NCBI GenBank assembly: GCA_947492235.1
Contig: CANLLZ010000001.1
Location: 1,240,001 to 1,304,000, forward strand
Length of the DNA: 64,000 nucleotides
Reading direction: 5' to 3'
Origin: an uncultured Altererythrobacter sp.
Lineage (GTDB): Bacteria > Pseudomonadota > Alphaproteobacteria > Sphingomonadales > Sphingomonadaceae
Position numbers and translations under genes: made by a program. This document shows, piece by piece, positions 1 through 8,148 of this stretch; positions within the stretch are counted from its first letter, which is position 1; each line of letters opens with the position of its first letter. Under the pieces are notes generated by a model. That model was given only the letters and a program-made list of their open reading frames with translations. It did not search any database and had not been told where the DNA came from.

Positions 1-206
1 ACGTGGACGAGGTCGAGACCTTCGACGCCGACACCGGCCTGTTCGGTCATCTGCCGGAGCTCGATTCCATGGCGGTCGCCGGACTGCTGACCGAGATGGA
101 AGACCGTCTGGCCATCATGATCGAAGACGACGATGTTGACGGCGAAATGCTGGAGACCTTCGGCGGCCTGCTTGCCTTTGCCGAAGCCAAAGTCGCGGAA
201 AGCTAA
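1..206 (+). CDS. Acyl carrier protein, exosortase A locus (5' truncated by window edge)
   Basis: Only the C-terminal part is present; the frame is open at base 1 and the true start lies outside the window. The sequence LPELDSMAV carries the DSM motif whose serine (codon near base 66) would accept the 4'-phosphopantetheine arm. The remainder is acidic, as expected of a carrier protein. It sits 8 bases upstream of the two exosortase-A-associated hydrolases, the usual place for the small ACP of XrtA/PEP-CTERM loci of Sphingomonadales. By analogy it would work with an acyl-CoA ligase and a decarboxylase encoded to the left; that partner set is inference. Confidence 0.8.
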   Translation, partial: VDEVETFDADTGLFGHLPELDSMAVAGLLTEMEDRLAIMIEDDDVDGEMLETFGGLLAFAEAKVAES

Positions 207-214
207 GCACCGCA

Positions 215-907
215 ATGTTTGCGGTCTGGCCCTGCCCCCTGCCGGGTGGTGAAACCGCAGAGGAAAATGTCCGCCTTTTCGATGCCGGGCGCGCTCAGCG
301 TTTGCTGGTTATCCCTCCGCTGTTCGATGAGCACAACAAGCTGCGCCACCAGTTGGTCGAGGTAATGCGGCGGCTGGATATGTCGGACATCGACAGTTTT
401 CTCTTCGATCTGCCGGGCTGCAATGAGAGCACCCTTCTTCTTTCCAAGCAATCATTGGCCAGCTGGCGAAACGCCGTCGAAGCAGCAATCTCGCATTTTC
501 GTGCGACACATGTGCTAGCGGTGCGCGGTGGCGGACTGCTAGTGCCGGATACAATCTCCGGCTGGCTGTATGGCCCCGTGGCAGGCAAACAATTGCTTCG
601 TTCCATGCTTCGCGCGCGAGTGATTTCCTCGCGGGAAGCAGGCACGGAAGAGAGCGCAGAAACACTGTCTGAAATTGCCCGCAGTGGCGGGATCACGCTG
701 GCTGGCTGGACCATCGGCCAGGACATGTTTGCCGAGCTCGAAGCGTCCGAAAAACCGGTGCCAGAGAACCTTGTAATCATCGAACAATCCTCCGTCGGCG
801 GGTCTCCCCTATGGCTGAGGGCAGAGCCCGATTATGATGCGGCGCAGGCAGACGCGCTCGCGGCGCTGATTGCTGATGGCATCTTGGGCACGGGGCCAAG
901 CGAATGA
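215..907 (+). CDS. Exosortase A system-associated hydrolase 2-like protein
   Basis: A 230-residue alpha/beta-hydrolase-type protein. The opening strand RLLVIPPLFDEHNKLRHQ and the block FLFDLPGCNES match the layout of the hydrolase 2 family found beside XrtA exosortases. At the place where a hydrolase nucleophile elbow (GxSxG) would sit the sequence reads VRGGGL, so I see no catalytic serine there and activity is doubtful. The start at 215 is the ATG 8 bases after the ACP stop. Its last four bases overlap the next gene (ATGA), so the two hydrolases are probably translationally coupled. Substrate unknown; a role in PEP-CTERM protein export or exopolysaccharide assembly is suggested only by context. 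Confidence 0.72.
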   Translation: MFAVWPCPLPGGETAEENVRLFDAGRAQRLLVIPPLFDEHNKLRHQLVEVMRRLDMSDIDSFLFDLPGCNESTLLLSKQSLASWRNAVEAAISHFRATHVLAVRGGGLLVPDTISGWLYGPVAGKQLLRSMLRARVISSREAGTEESAETLSEIARSGGITLAGWTIGQDMFAELEASEKPVPENLVIIEQSSVGGSPLWLRAEPDYDAAQADALAALIADGILGTGPSE

Positions 908-1695
908 GTCGCCTTCACCTTGCCTTCGGCTGCGGAAGCTCCAAACTCGCCGGTACGCTCGATACGGCACCCGCCAAAACCGGCCTGATGATCGTGAGCG
1001 GGGGGAATGAGCTGCGCTCCGGTGCGTTCTCGGGCCAAGCCCATATGGCCGCGCGGATGGCCAAGGCTGGCTTTCCCGTCTTCCGGTTCGACCGGCGCGG
1101 CATCGGCGACAGCGAAGGCGACAATCGCGGGTTCCAGAAGAGCAAGAAGGATATCGCAGCCGCGCTAGAGGCGTTCCGCGCTATAACGCCAACGATGGAG
1201 AAGGTGGTCGGGCTGGGCAATTGCGATGCGGCCAGCGCGCTGATGCTGGCGGGCGGTGCGGGCTGTGACGCGCTGGTCCTCTCCAACCCATGGACCATCG
1301 AACAGGCGGAAGATGCTGGCGAGGCGGTTGATCTGCCGCCCGATGCCATCCGCGCGCGCTATCTGGCCAAGCTGAAGAACCCCCGTGAATTGTGGCGGCT
1401 GGTCAGCGGCGGCGTGGATTTGCGCAAACTCGCCGGGGGCTTGCGCGGCTCTGTCGGCAAGGCGCCCCCACCCAGCGGATTGGCCGAGAGAATGCGGCAC
1501 GGCATCGCCGACTATCAGGGGCGCGTGCACATCCTGCTCGCCGGAAATGACCGCACAGCGCAGGCCTTTGCGGCATCATGGCCGAAGGATGACGACCGGG
1601 TGCACCAGTGTGACGGCGCAAGCCACGCGTTCGTCGAGGAACACGCCCGCCAATGGTTCGACGATCAGGTTCTGGCTGCGCTGCGAAAAGTCTGA
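904..1695 (+). CDS. Exosortase A system-associated hydrolase 1 (alpha/beta hydrolase)
   Basis: 263 residues with clear alpha/beta-hydrolase features: an early strand (TGLMIVSGGNELRSG), the FRFDRRGIGDSEGD segment, and a GLGNCDAASAL elbow in which a cysteine takes the nucleophile position. A late acidic residue and a terminal histidine (CDGASHAFVEE) complete a plausible triad. This is the pattern of the hydrolase 1 family of exosortase A loci. It begins inside the stop of the preceding hydrolase (ATGA). It is the last rightward gene of the locus; the next gene converges on it with a gap of 6 bases. Confidence 0.8.
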   Translation: MSRLHLAFGCGSSKLAGTLDTAPAKTGLMIVSGGNELRSGAFSGQAHMAARMAKAGFPVFRFDRRGIGDSEGDNRGFQKSKKDIAAALEAFRAITPTMEKVVGLGNCDAASALMLAGGAGCDALVLSNPWTIEQAEDAGEAVDLPPDAIRARYLAKLKNPRELWRLVSGGVDLRKLAGGLRGSVGKAPPPSGLAERMRHGIADYQGRVHILLAGNDRTAQAFAASWPKDDDRVHQCDGASHAFVEEHARQWFDDQVLAALRKV

Positions 1696-1701
1696 CGCAC
1701 C

Positions 1702-2904
1702 TTAGCGCACAAACAGGCTGGCCAGCTCCACATGGGTGCTCCAGCGGAATTGCCCGACCGGGCGCAATTCCTCGCAGCGGAAGCCTGCTTCGATCAACGC
1801 CTTGGCATCCTTAGCCCAGCTTGCCGGGTTGCAGCTGATATAGACCACCCGCTGCACATCGCTGGCCGCAATCTGGAGTACCTGCTCTCTCGCACCGGCA
1901 CGTGGCGGGTCGAGCAGGATTGCATCAAAAGCGGAGCATTCCTTCGCGTCCAGCGGATTACGGAACAGATCGCGGTGGGCGTATTCGATGGGGCGCGCTG
2001 CACGCCGTGCCGGGACATTGGCCGCGAGCACGATATCGCGGGCCGCCTCGACAGCAACGATCTGCGTCTCCCCGGCCAAGGCAAAAGCAAATGTGCCCAG
2101 CCCCGCAAAGAGGTCTGCAATCCTCGCGCAGCCGCCAAGCCAATCCTTTGCCGCTGACACCAGCGCGCCTTCTCCATCGCTGGTAGCCTGCAAAAACGCG
2201 CCCACAGGAAAGGGCACGATTGCCGTGCCCAAAGTGACGGTGGCAGGTTCCGGCTCCCACACGGTTTCCGGGCCATATCCATGATCGACGCTCAGCCGCG
2301 CCAGACCGTGATCGCGGGCGAAATCGAGCAGGCCTTCGGTCTGTTCCAATCCCTCGGGCACCGCGCCCTTCAGCCCGAGATCGACCCCCTGGTCGACCAG
2401 CGTCAGCGAGACGTCGCCCGCCCGTGCTTGCGGCCATTTGGCTAGCATCGTCCGGATCGGGGCGACCAATGCGAACAGATCGGGATGCAGTACCGGGCAT
2501 TCCTTCATATCGACAATCTTGTGCGATCCGCCCTCGCGAAAACCCAGTACGATCCGCTTGCCAGCGCGCTGGAAATGCAGGGTCGCGCGGCGGCGAGACT
2601 GTGGCGGAGAAAGATGCGGCGGAGCGATCGTTTCGGCAGTGATCCCCTGCCCCTCGGCTGCCAGCACCACCCGATCATGGACGAAGCCCGCCAGCGCTTC
2701 ATCATCGGCGTGCTGCAATTGACAGCCACCGCATTTGGCAAAGTGTCGGCAGGCGGGGGCAACATGATGCGGGCCATGCTGCAAAGTGGCATCGGGCAGC
2801 AGAATATCGCCTGTCACCCCGCCCTTGGCATGGCGGCCGTCGGCGGTGATGCCGTCACCGCGTGCGGCGATGCGGATGATGGTGTTGGGGTCGGTGTCAG
2901 TCAC
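1702..2904 (-). CDS. Class I SAM-dependent RNA (uracil-C5) methyltransferase, RumA/TrmA family
   Basis: About 400 residues. Cysteines near 52, 58 and 61 (CRHFAKCGGCQLQH) plus a fourth in MKECPVLHP form the Cx5CxxC...C iron-sulfur site of RumA (RlmD)-type enzymes. The C-terminal Rossmann methyltransferase domain has IADLFAGLGTF for SAM, then AILLDPPRAG and the catalytic-cysteine motif YISCNPAS. It should form m5U in rRNA or tRNA; the exact site cannot be read from sequence. I place the start at a GTG (2904) because it overlaps the stop of the upstream gene as GTGA and gives the sensible N-terminus VTDTDPNTIIRIA; an open frame continues upstream but is not needed. Confidence 0.87.
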   Translation of the reverse strand: MTDTDPNTIIRIAARGDGITADGRHAKGGVTGDILLPDATLQHGPHHVAPACRHFAKCGGCQLQHADDEALAGFVHDRVVLAAEGQGITAETIAPPHLSPPQSRRRATLHFQRAGKRIVLGFREGGSHKIVDMKECPVLHPDLFALVAPIRTMLAKWPQARAGDVSLTLVDQGVDLGLKGAVPEGLEQTEGLLDFARDHGLARLSVDHGYGPETVWEPEPATVTLGTAIVPFPVGAFLQATSDGEGALVSAAKDWLGGCARIADLFAGLGTFAFALAGETQIVAVEAARDIVLAANVPARRAARPIEYAHRDLFRNPLDAKECSAFDAILLDPPRAGAREQVLQIAASDVQRVVYISCNPASWAKDAKALIEAGFRCEELRPVGQFRWSTHVELASLFVR

Positions 2905-4319
2905 AGGCAGGCCGCGTAGGCGTCTTGCAGAGCCGCGACCAGCCCGTCGGCCGAAAAAACCGGACCGGAGAGCCGAGCGGCCTCGCCATGAAGCCACACC
3001 GCCTCACGCGCGGCCTGACCCAGAGGAGTGCCGGTCGCGAGGCGGCTTGCGATCAATCCGGCCAGCACATCGCCCGTTCCGGCGACCGATAGCCAGGATG
3101 GAGCCGGAGGAGCGATTGCAGTGCCCCTGCCTTCTTGTGCGATAAATGTGTCTGCACCTTTGGCAACGACGGTGGCTTGCGTCGCTCGCGCAATTGCCTG
3201 AGCCTTCAGGAGCTTCTCGGGCGCGCCTTCGGTTGATGGCTGCGCGCAATCATACGCGTTGAGCAAGGCTGCCAGTTCCCCCTCATGCGGGGTCAGGACT
3301 AGCGGACTCGGAAGCTTGGGAGAGAATTCCGGTCCAATCGCATGCAGAGCATCGGCATCCAGCACTGTCGGCACATCGCGTTTCAGGCCTAGCACATGCG
3401 CCAACCGGGCCTTCGCCTCGGCTTCGCGCCCCAACCCCGGCCCGATGACGATCGCAGCAATTCTGGGATCGCGCAGCGCTTCCTCCAAAGGACGCTGATC
3501 CACCACGATGCTGTCTGGCAGGCCATGCGGAGCATAATCGCAAAGCAGCTTCACATATCCGGCACCGCCATGCTGCGCCGCCCGCGCACAAAGCGCTGCT
3601 GCACCGGGCATCGCGCCCGCCACCACCGCCACGAGACCGCGCGTATATTTGTGCGCCCGCGCAGAGGGTCGCTGCAAGGACGGCTTGCCGATCAACTGCG
3701 CTTTTCCATCGTCGATATTCAAACCGATATCGATTAGCACCCGCCGTCCCATCACCGCCGCAGCGGGCATAGCCCAATGCGCCCATTTCCACGCGCCCAG
3801 CGCCATAGTGATGTCATAGTGAGAAAGGTCATGGAACAGACGCGCGTCGTCGCTCCCCACACCCGAAGGCAGATCCACCGCAATATGGGTGGCGTGCGTC
3901 CCGCGCAGGTCTTGCAACATCGCCCATAATTCGTTCGACAGAGGCCGGTTCTGGCCGGAGCCAAACAGGCAATCGACGAAGACATCGGCAGCCCGCGTCT
4001 CGTCCTGCGGAATAACCGCACCGTCATAGCCCGGGCGCGCCTGCTTCGCGCTGTCGGTGGCGGGTTCCATTGGAGCGACCACCGCCACATCGCAGCCCTG
4101 CCTGTGGAGCCAGGTCGCGATCACATAACCGTCGCCGCCATTGTTGCCGGGCCCGCACAGCACGGTGACACTGCGCCCGGCGGCTACGCGCCAGACCCAT
4201 TGGGCGGCGGCGTTGCCCGCGCGTTGCATCAATTCAAATGGAGGCAGGCCTGCATCGAACAGCGCCTGCTCGGCCGCCTGTACCTCGGCGACCGTCAGGA
4301 CCGGATCACGACCCCGCAT
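2901..4319 (-). CDS. nnr: Bifunctional NAD(P)H-hydrate epimerase / ADP-dependent NAD(P)H-hydrate dehydratase
   Basis: About 472 residues with two domains. The N-terminal YjeF_N epimerase half carries GPGNNGGDGYVIA near residue 58. The C-terminal ribokinase-like half carries LTPHEGELAALL and GTGDVLAGLIASRL, with the GTGD catalytic loop. Together they repair the hydrated, inactive forms NADHX and NADPHX. The start at 4319 ([10 protein letters not shown]) follows the family N-terminus and overlaps the upstream lipoprotein gene by 14 bases; its own stop overlaps the GTG start of the RNA methyltransferase. It belongs to a tightly packed leftward operon with ilvD. Confidence 0.92.
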   Translation of the reverse strand: MRGRDPVLTVAEVQAAEQALFDAGLPPFELMQRAGNAAAQWVWRVAAGRSVTVLCGPGNNGGDGYVIATWLHRQGCDVAVVAPMEPATDSAKQARPGYDGAVIPQDETRAADVFVDCLFGSGQNRPLSNELWAMLQDLRGTHATHIAVDLPSGVGSDDARLFHDLSHYDITMALGAWKWAHWAMPAAAVMGRRVLIDIGLNIDDGKAQLIGKPSLQRPSARAHKYTRGLVAVVAGAMPGAAALCARAAQHGGAGYVKLLCDYAPHGLPDSIVVDQRPLEEALRDPRIAAIVIGPGLGREAEAKARLAHVLGLKRDVPTVLDADALHAIGPEFSPKLPSPLVLTPHEGELAALLNAYDCAQPSTEGAPEKLLKAQAIARATQATVVAKGADTFIAQEGRGTAIAPPAPSWLSVAGTGDVLAGLIASRLATGTPLGQAAREAVWLHGEAARLSGPVFSADGLVAALQDAYAACL

Positions 4320-4755
4320 TGTCCGCCGGATCAACGCCCTCGGGTTCTGCTTCGCCCTCTTCAGTCTCACCGGTTTCCGGAGCCTCATTCATCCGTCGCG
4401 CCGGGAAACGGTAGCGGTCACTGCCCACTGTCAGCTCCAGCGTATCCCCCGCCAGACTGCGCGCAGCCTGATCCGCCCCGTCAAAGGCGGTCAGCCCGCT
4501 GCCATCGCTGGCCAGCGTAAACCGGCGGAAACCGCCTCCGGGATGATGCACCACCAGCACCGCCTCGCCATCGACTTCGGTCCGCTCGACCGGACATTCG
4601 GCGGCATATTCGCTCCCGATCCCGATAGCGCACTCGACGATTTCCGCGCCAGGTTCCTCGATCGGATCGGGCGCAGGCGGCGGAGCATCGCTGCCACAGG
4701 CGGCCAACATGCCAACAGGAGCAATTAGAGCGAGACTAGATATCCGCATAGACAT
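4306..4755 (-). CDS. Small lipoprotein of unknown function
   Basis: About 149 residues. The N-terminus [21 protein letters not shown] is a lipoprotein signal peptide with the lipobox LAAC. The mature part is short, with a Pro/Asp/Glu-rich linker after the cysteine, a central block ([20 protein letters not shown]) and an acidic, low-complexity tail ([14 protein letters not shown]). I recognise no family. The start is either 4755 or the in-frame ATG at 4749; GGAAAG lies just upstream of both. It overlaps the end of ilvD and the start of the NAD(P)HX repair gene, so it is co-transcribed with them. Confidence 0.7.
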   Translation of the reverse strand: MSMRISSLALIAPVGMLAACGSDAPPPAPDPIEEPGAEIVECAIGIGSEYAAECPVERTEVDGEAVLVVHHPGGGFRRFTLASDGSGLTAFDGADQAARSLAGDTLELTVGSDRYRFPARRMNEAPETGETEEGEAEPEGVDPADNAGS

Positions 4756-6457
4756 GACTTTCCGCCGCAGCCCCGGGATGCGTGAGTGCCCCCTTATATG
4801 CCGGCCCGACATTCTGCGCATAGCGCCACAAGGCCCCTGCACCATAATCGTTGCGATGCGGTTTCCAATCCTTGCGGCGGGCCTCCAGCTCGGCCTCGTC
4901 GACCTGCAGATCGATTGTCCCTGCTTCGGCATCGATAGCGATCATATCGCCATCCTTGATCAGTCCGATGGGCCCACCCGCAGCCGCTTCCGGCCCAACA
5001 TGCCCGATGCAGAACCCGCGCGTCGCGCCGGAGAACCGGCCATCGGTGATCAGCGCCACCTTCTCGCCCATTCCCTGACCATACAGCGCCGCCGTGGTGG
5101 AGAGCATCTCGCGCATTCCCGGGCCGCCCTTGGGCCCTTCGTAGCGGATGACCACCACGCTGCCCTCGGCAATCTTGCGCGCTTCGACAGCGGCGAAGGC
5201 GTCTTCCTCGCATTCGAAAACTTGCGCCGGACCAGTGAATTGCAGCCGCTCCATACCTGCGACCTTCACGATAGCACCTTCTGGTGCGAGCGAGCCCTTC
5301 AGCCCGACAACACCGCCGGTTGGCGTGATCGGCGTCTTCACATCGTAAAACACCTTCTGGTCTGGGTTCCACGTGATCTCGTCGATATTCTCGCCCAGCG
5401 TCTTGCCGGTCACGGTGATCGGTTCGGGATCGAGGAAGCCGCCATCCAGCAGCGTCTTCATCGCCATGTAGACACCGCCCGCCTCATGCATATCCTTCGC
5501 AACATATTTGCCGCCGGGTTTCAGATCGGCGATGTAAGGCGTGGATTTGAACATCTCGGCCACGTCAAACAGGTCGAAATCAATCCCCGCCTCGCTGGCC
5601 ATGGCGGGCAGATGCAGCGCGGCATTCGTGGATCCACCGGTCGCCGCCACGACGCGGGCAGCATTCTCGAAGGCCGCCCTGGTGCAGATGTCGCGGGGTC
5701 GCAGATTTTTCTCCAGCAAAGCCATCACCTGCTTGCCCGCCGCCACGGCCACTTCCTCGCGGCTGCGGTTTGGCGCAGGGGCCATATTGCTGTTGGGCAG
5801 CGACAGTCCAATCGCCTCGCCGACGCAGGCCATGGTGTTGGCAGTAAACTGGCCGCCACATGCGCCGTGACCGGGGCAGGCCACCTTCTCCAGCGCAGTC
5901 AGGTCTTTCAGCGGGCAGTTTCCGGCGGCGTGTTGGCCCACCGCCTCGAACACATCAACAACGGTCACATCCTCGCCGCGATAGGTGCCCGGCAGGATCG
6001 ATCCGCCATAAACAAAGATGCTGGGCACGTTCAGCCGCAGCATTGCCATCATCATACCGGGCAAGCTCTTGTCGCAGCCAGCAAAGCCGACCAGCGCATC
6101 ATAGCAATGCCCGCGTACGGACAGCTCCACCGAGTCGGCAATCACCTCGCGGCTGACAAGGGAGCTTTTCATCCCCTGATGGCCCATCGCGATGCCATCG
6201 GTGACGGTAATGGTGTTGAACCGGCGGGGCATCCCGCCGCCCTGCTCTACGCCTGTGCGGCAGACATCGGCCTGCGCATCCAGCGTGGTGTTGCAGGGCG
6301 CGCTGTCATTGCCCGCGCTGGCCACGGCCACGAAGGGGCGCGCGATCTCTTCCTCGCTGAGGCCCATTGCATAGTAATAGGACCGGTGCGGCGCGCGCTC
6401 CGGCCCGACCGACACATGGCGGCTGGGCAGCTTCGATTTGTCGAACTTGGCGGTCAT
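4736..6457 (-). CDS. ilvD: Dihydroxy-acid dehydratase
   Basis: 573 residues, the length of the IlvD/Edd family members that carry a [2Fe-2S] cluster. It dehydrates 2,3-dihydroxy-3-methylbutanoate (and the valerate homologue) in valine, leucine and isoleucine synthesis. The three cluster-type cysteines are visible in [11 protein letters not shown] (residue 55), [11 protein letters not shown] (about 126) and [14 protein letters not shown] (about 199). The start at 6457 is preceded by a purine-rich GAGGGAAAG. No other ilv gene is nearby. Downstream genes overlap it. The closely related sugar-acid dehydratases are the main alternative, but the short motifs favour IlvD. Confidence 0.93.
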   Translation of the reverse strand: MTAKFDKSKLPSRHVSVGPERAPHRSYYYAMGLSEEEIARPFVAVASAGNDSAPCNTTLDAQADVCRTGVEQGGGMPRRFNTITVTDGIAMGHQGMKSSLVSREVIADSVELSVRGHCYDALVGFAGCDKSLPGMMMAMLRLNVPSIFVYGGSILPGTYRGEDVTVVDVFEAVGQHAAGNCPLKDLTALEKVACPGHGACGGQFTANTMACVGEAIGLSLPNSNMAPAPNRSREEVAVAAGKQVMALLEKNLRPRDICTRAAFENAARVVAATGGSTNAALHLPAMASEAGIDFDLFDVAEMFKSTPYIADLKPGGKYVAKDMHEAGGVYMAMKTLLDGGFLDPEPITVTGKTLGENIDEITWNPDQKVFYDVKTPITPTGGVVGLKGSLAPEGAIVKVAGMERLQFTGPAQVFECEEDAFAAVEARKIAEGSVVVIRYEGPKGGPGMREMLSTTAALYGQGMGEKVALITDGRFSGATRGFCIGHVGPEAAAGGPIGLIKDGDMIAIDAEAGTIDLQVDEAELEARRKDWKPHRNDYGAGALWRYAQNVGPAYKGALTHPGAAAESHVYADI

Positions 6458-6555
6458 GCAGTGCTTTCCCTCTCAAACGCTTGCGCTTTCCTTGCGCGGC
6501 GCGCACCGCCGGTCAACCGCAGGAAAGCTTGGGCCTGCCCGTCCCGCAACTTTTC

Positions 6556-7284
6556 TCAGGCGCTTTTCAGCGCCAGCGCCGTGCGGTTGGCGATATCGTG
6601 GATAAGCGCGGCCCAGCGGGCCTGATCGGCTTCGGTAGCCAGCAGGTCCTGACGGATTTCAATGGTCAGATAGGGCCGCCCGTACGCCTCTGCATGCCGG
6701 TCCATCGAGGCATTGAGCTGTTTGCCCGAATAGGGCTCGTTATCGCCGACATTCAGCCCTTCCTCGCCAAACAGCCGGATCGCATGACGCGCTGCACTGT
6801 CGTCCTGATTATACAGCAGCGCGACTTCCCAGGGGCGTTCCTCGTCGCTTGTCTCCAGCGACGGTGTGAAGCTGTGCAGCGCTACGATCAGTTCGGGCTG
6901 CGCCGCGTCGAGCCAATCGGCCAGCGCATTGTGATAAGGCCGGTGATACCGCTCCAGCCGCTTTTCCACGTCGGCCCCGATATTTCCCGGAATGGTGTGC
7001 CCATCGCTGGAGAACGGGACCACCGCGTCCTCGTCCTCGCGCCGGTGGAGATCGCACACCAGACGGCTGATGCAGGCGATATGGGCGGGCATGGCATGGC
7101 GGCGGGCCAGCCGGTCGGCGACACCCTCCACTCCCAGATCGACGGCAATATGCGTATCGAGCAGATGCGCAGGCACGCCCAGCGGCACATCCTCTGGCAC
7201 GAAGTTGGAGGCGTGGTCCGCCACACATACAATGCGGCCGGGGACAGGCTCGCCAACCTGGCGGTACGGTAGATCGTCGATCAT
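6556..7284 (-). CDS. N-formylglutamate amidohydrolase family protein
   Basis: 242 residues. The order of blocks CVADHASNFVP, DLGVEGVADRLA, ISRLVCDLHR, YHRPYHNALADWL and IVALHSFTPSL is that of the HutG-type N-formylglutamate amidohydrolases, zinc-dependent enzymes that release formate from formylglutamate. No histidine-degradation gene is in sight, so the in vivo substrate is open. I chose the ATG at 7284 (MIDDLPYRQ) because it overlaps the ispE stop as ATGA; an ATG at 7311 would overlap ispE by about 30 bases. Confidence 0.85.
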   Translation of the reverse strand: MIDDLPYRQVGEPVPGRIVCVADHASNFVPEDVPLGVPAHLLDTHIAVDLGVEGVADRLARRHAMPAHIACISRLVCDLHRREDEDAVVPFSSDGHTIPGNIGADVEKRLERYHRPYHNALADWLDAAQPELIVALHSFTPSLETSDEERPWEVALLYNQDDSAARHAIRLFGEEGLNVGDNEPYSGKQLNASMDRHAEAYGRPYLTIEIRQDLLATEADQARWAALIHDIANRTALALKSA

Positions 7285-8099
7285 CTGAGATTTCCTGTCA
7301 GCGTCCACCACTCCGGATGGCGCGTGTTGATTTCGCGCTGCGCATTGTCGCGCTCTTCGTTGGTTTCGTACAAGGCAAAGCAGGTGGCGCCAGAGCCGGA
7401 CATCCGGTGCAGCACGGGTTTCGTATCGGACAGGCTGTTCAGCGCGAGAATGACCTCGATGATTTGCAAGTCCTCGGTCACGATCTTTTGCAGGTCATTG
7501 CCGCCCGACATCGCGATTTCGCGGGCCGTTTCGCCCTTCAAGGGGCCGCCGCCGATCCCCTTCCATTCGGTGAAAACCTGCGGCGTGAAGATCATCACGC
7601 GGGGATTGACCAACAGCACCGGAGTGCCCGCGAGATCGTTCTCGATCGGGGCCAGCTGCGTGCCAGTACCACGCCCGATGCAGGTAACGCTATCGACGCA
7701 GGCTGGAACATCAGCGCCGAGTTTGGCGGCGCGGGTGTGCCAGTCGTCGGGTAAACCATGCATATCCCGCACAATACGGAACACCGCGCCCGCATCCGCG
7801 CTGCCGCCGCCCAGCCCGGCTGCAACCGGCAGGTTTTTCTCAAGCAGAAGCTCGATCCCGCCCGGACGCGGAAGCTTGGTCAGAGCCTTCATCACCAGAT
7901 TATCGAAAGGATCATCCAGCGCATCGACAAATTCGCCCTGCACCCGGAGCGTGTCTGCCTCTGCCGCACGCGCTGTTAGTGTATCGCCTGCATCCACAAA
8001 GGCGAACAGCGTTTCCAGCTCGTGATAGCCGTCATCGCGCCGACGCTGGATATGCAGCGCCAGGTTGATCTTGGCGTAGGCAGTTTCGATGACGGGCAA
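7281..8099 (-). CDS. ispE: 4-diphosphocytidyl-2-C-methyl-D-erythritol kinase
   Basis: 272 residues, a GHMP kinase. The N-terminus ETAYAKINLALHIQRRRDDG contains the substrate-binding AKINL motif, PVAAGLGGGSADAG is the ATP-binding glycine-rich loop (near residue 92), and MSGSGATCFALYE is the third GHMP motif. It phosphorylates CDP-methylerythritol in the non-mevalonate isoprenoid pathway, needed here for ubiquinone and probably carotenoids. It lies 49 bases downstream of the ETF-QO gene and is translationally coupled to the formylglutamate amidohydrolase-like gene. Confidence 0.95.
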   Translation of the reverse strand: MPVIETAYAKINLALHIQRRRDDGYHELETLFAFVDAGDTLTARAAEADTLRVQGEFVDALDDPFDNLVMKALTKLPRPGGIELLLEKNLPVAAGLGGGSADAGAVFRIVRDMHGLPDDWHTRAAKLGADVPACVDSVTCIGRGTGTQLAPIENDLAGTPVLLVNPRVMIFTPQVFTEWKGIGGGPLKGETAREIAMSGGNDLQKIVTEDLQIIEVILALNSLSDTKPVLHRMSGSGATCFALYETNEERDNAQREINTRHPEWWTLTGNLR

Positions 8100-8148
8100 A
8101 GTAGCCGTTCCTGATCATTGCAAACGAAAGGGTAGCGGCGAAAGCGCG

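Noticed and set aside
4709-6625. A long open frame on the + strand opposite ilvD, and a similar one at 24588-26213 opposite purF
   Set aside because: Both are antisense shadows; no domain is recognisable and no ribosome site supports the starts.
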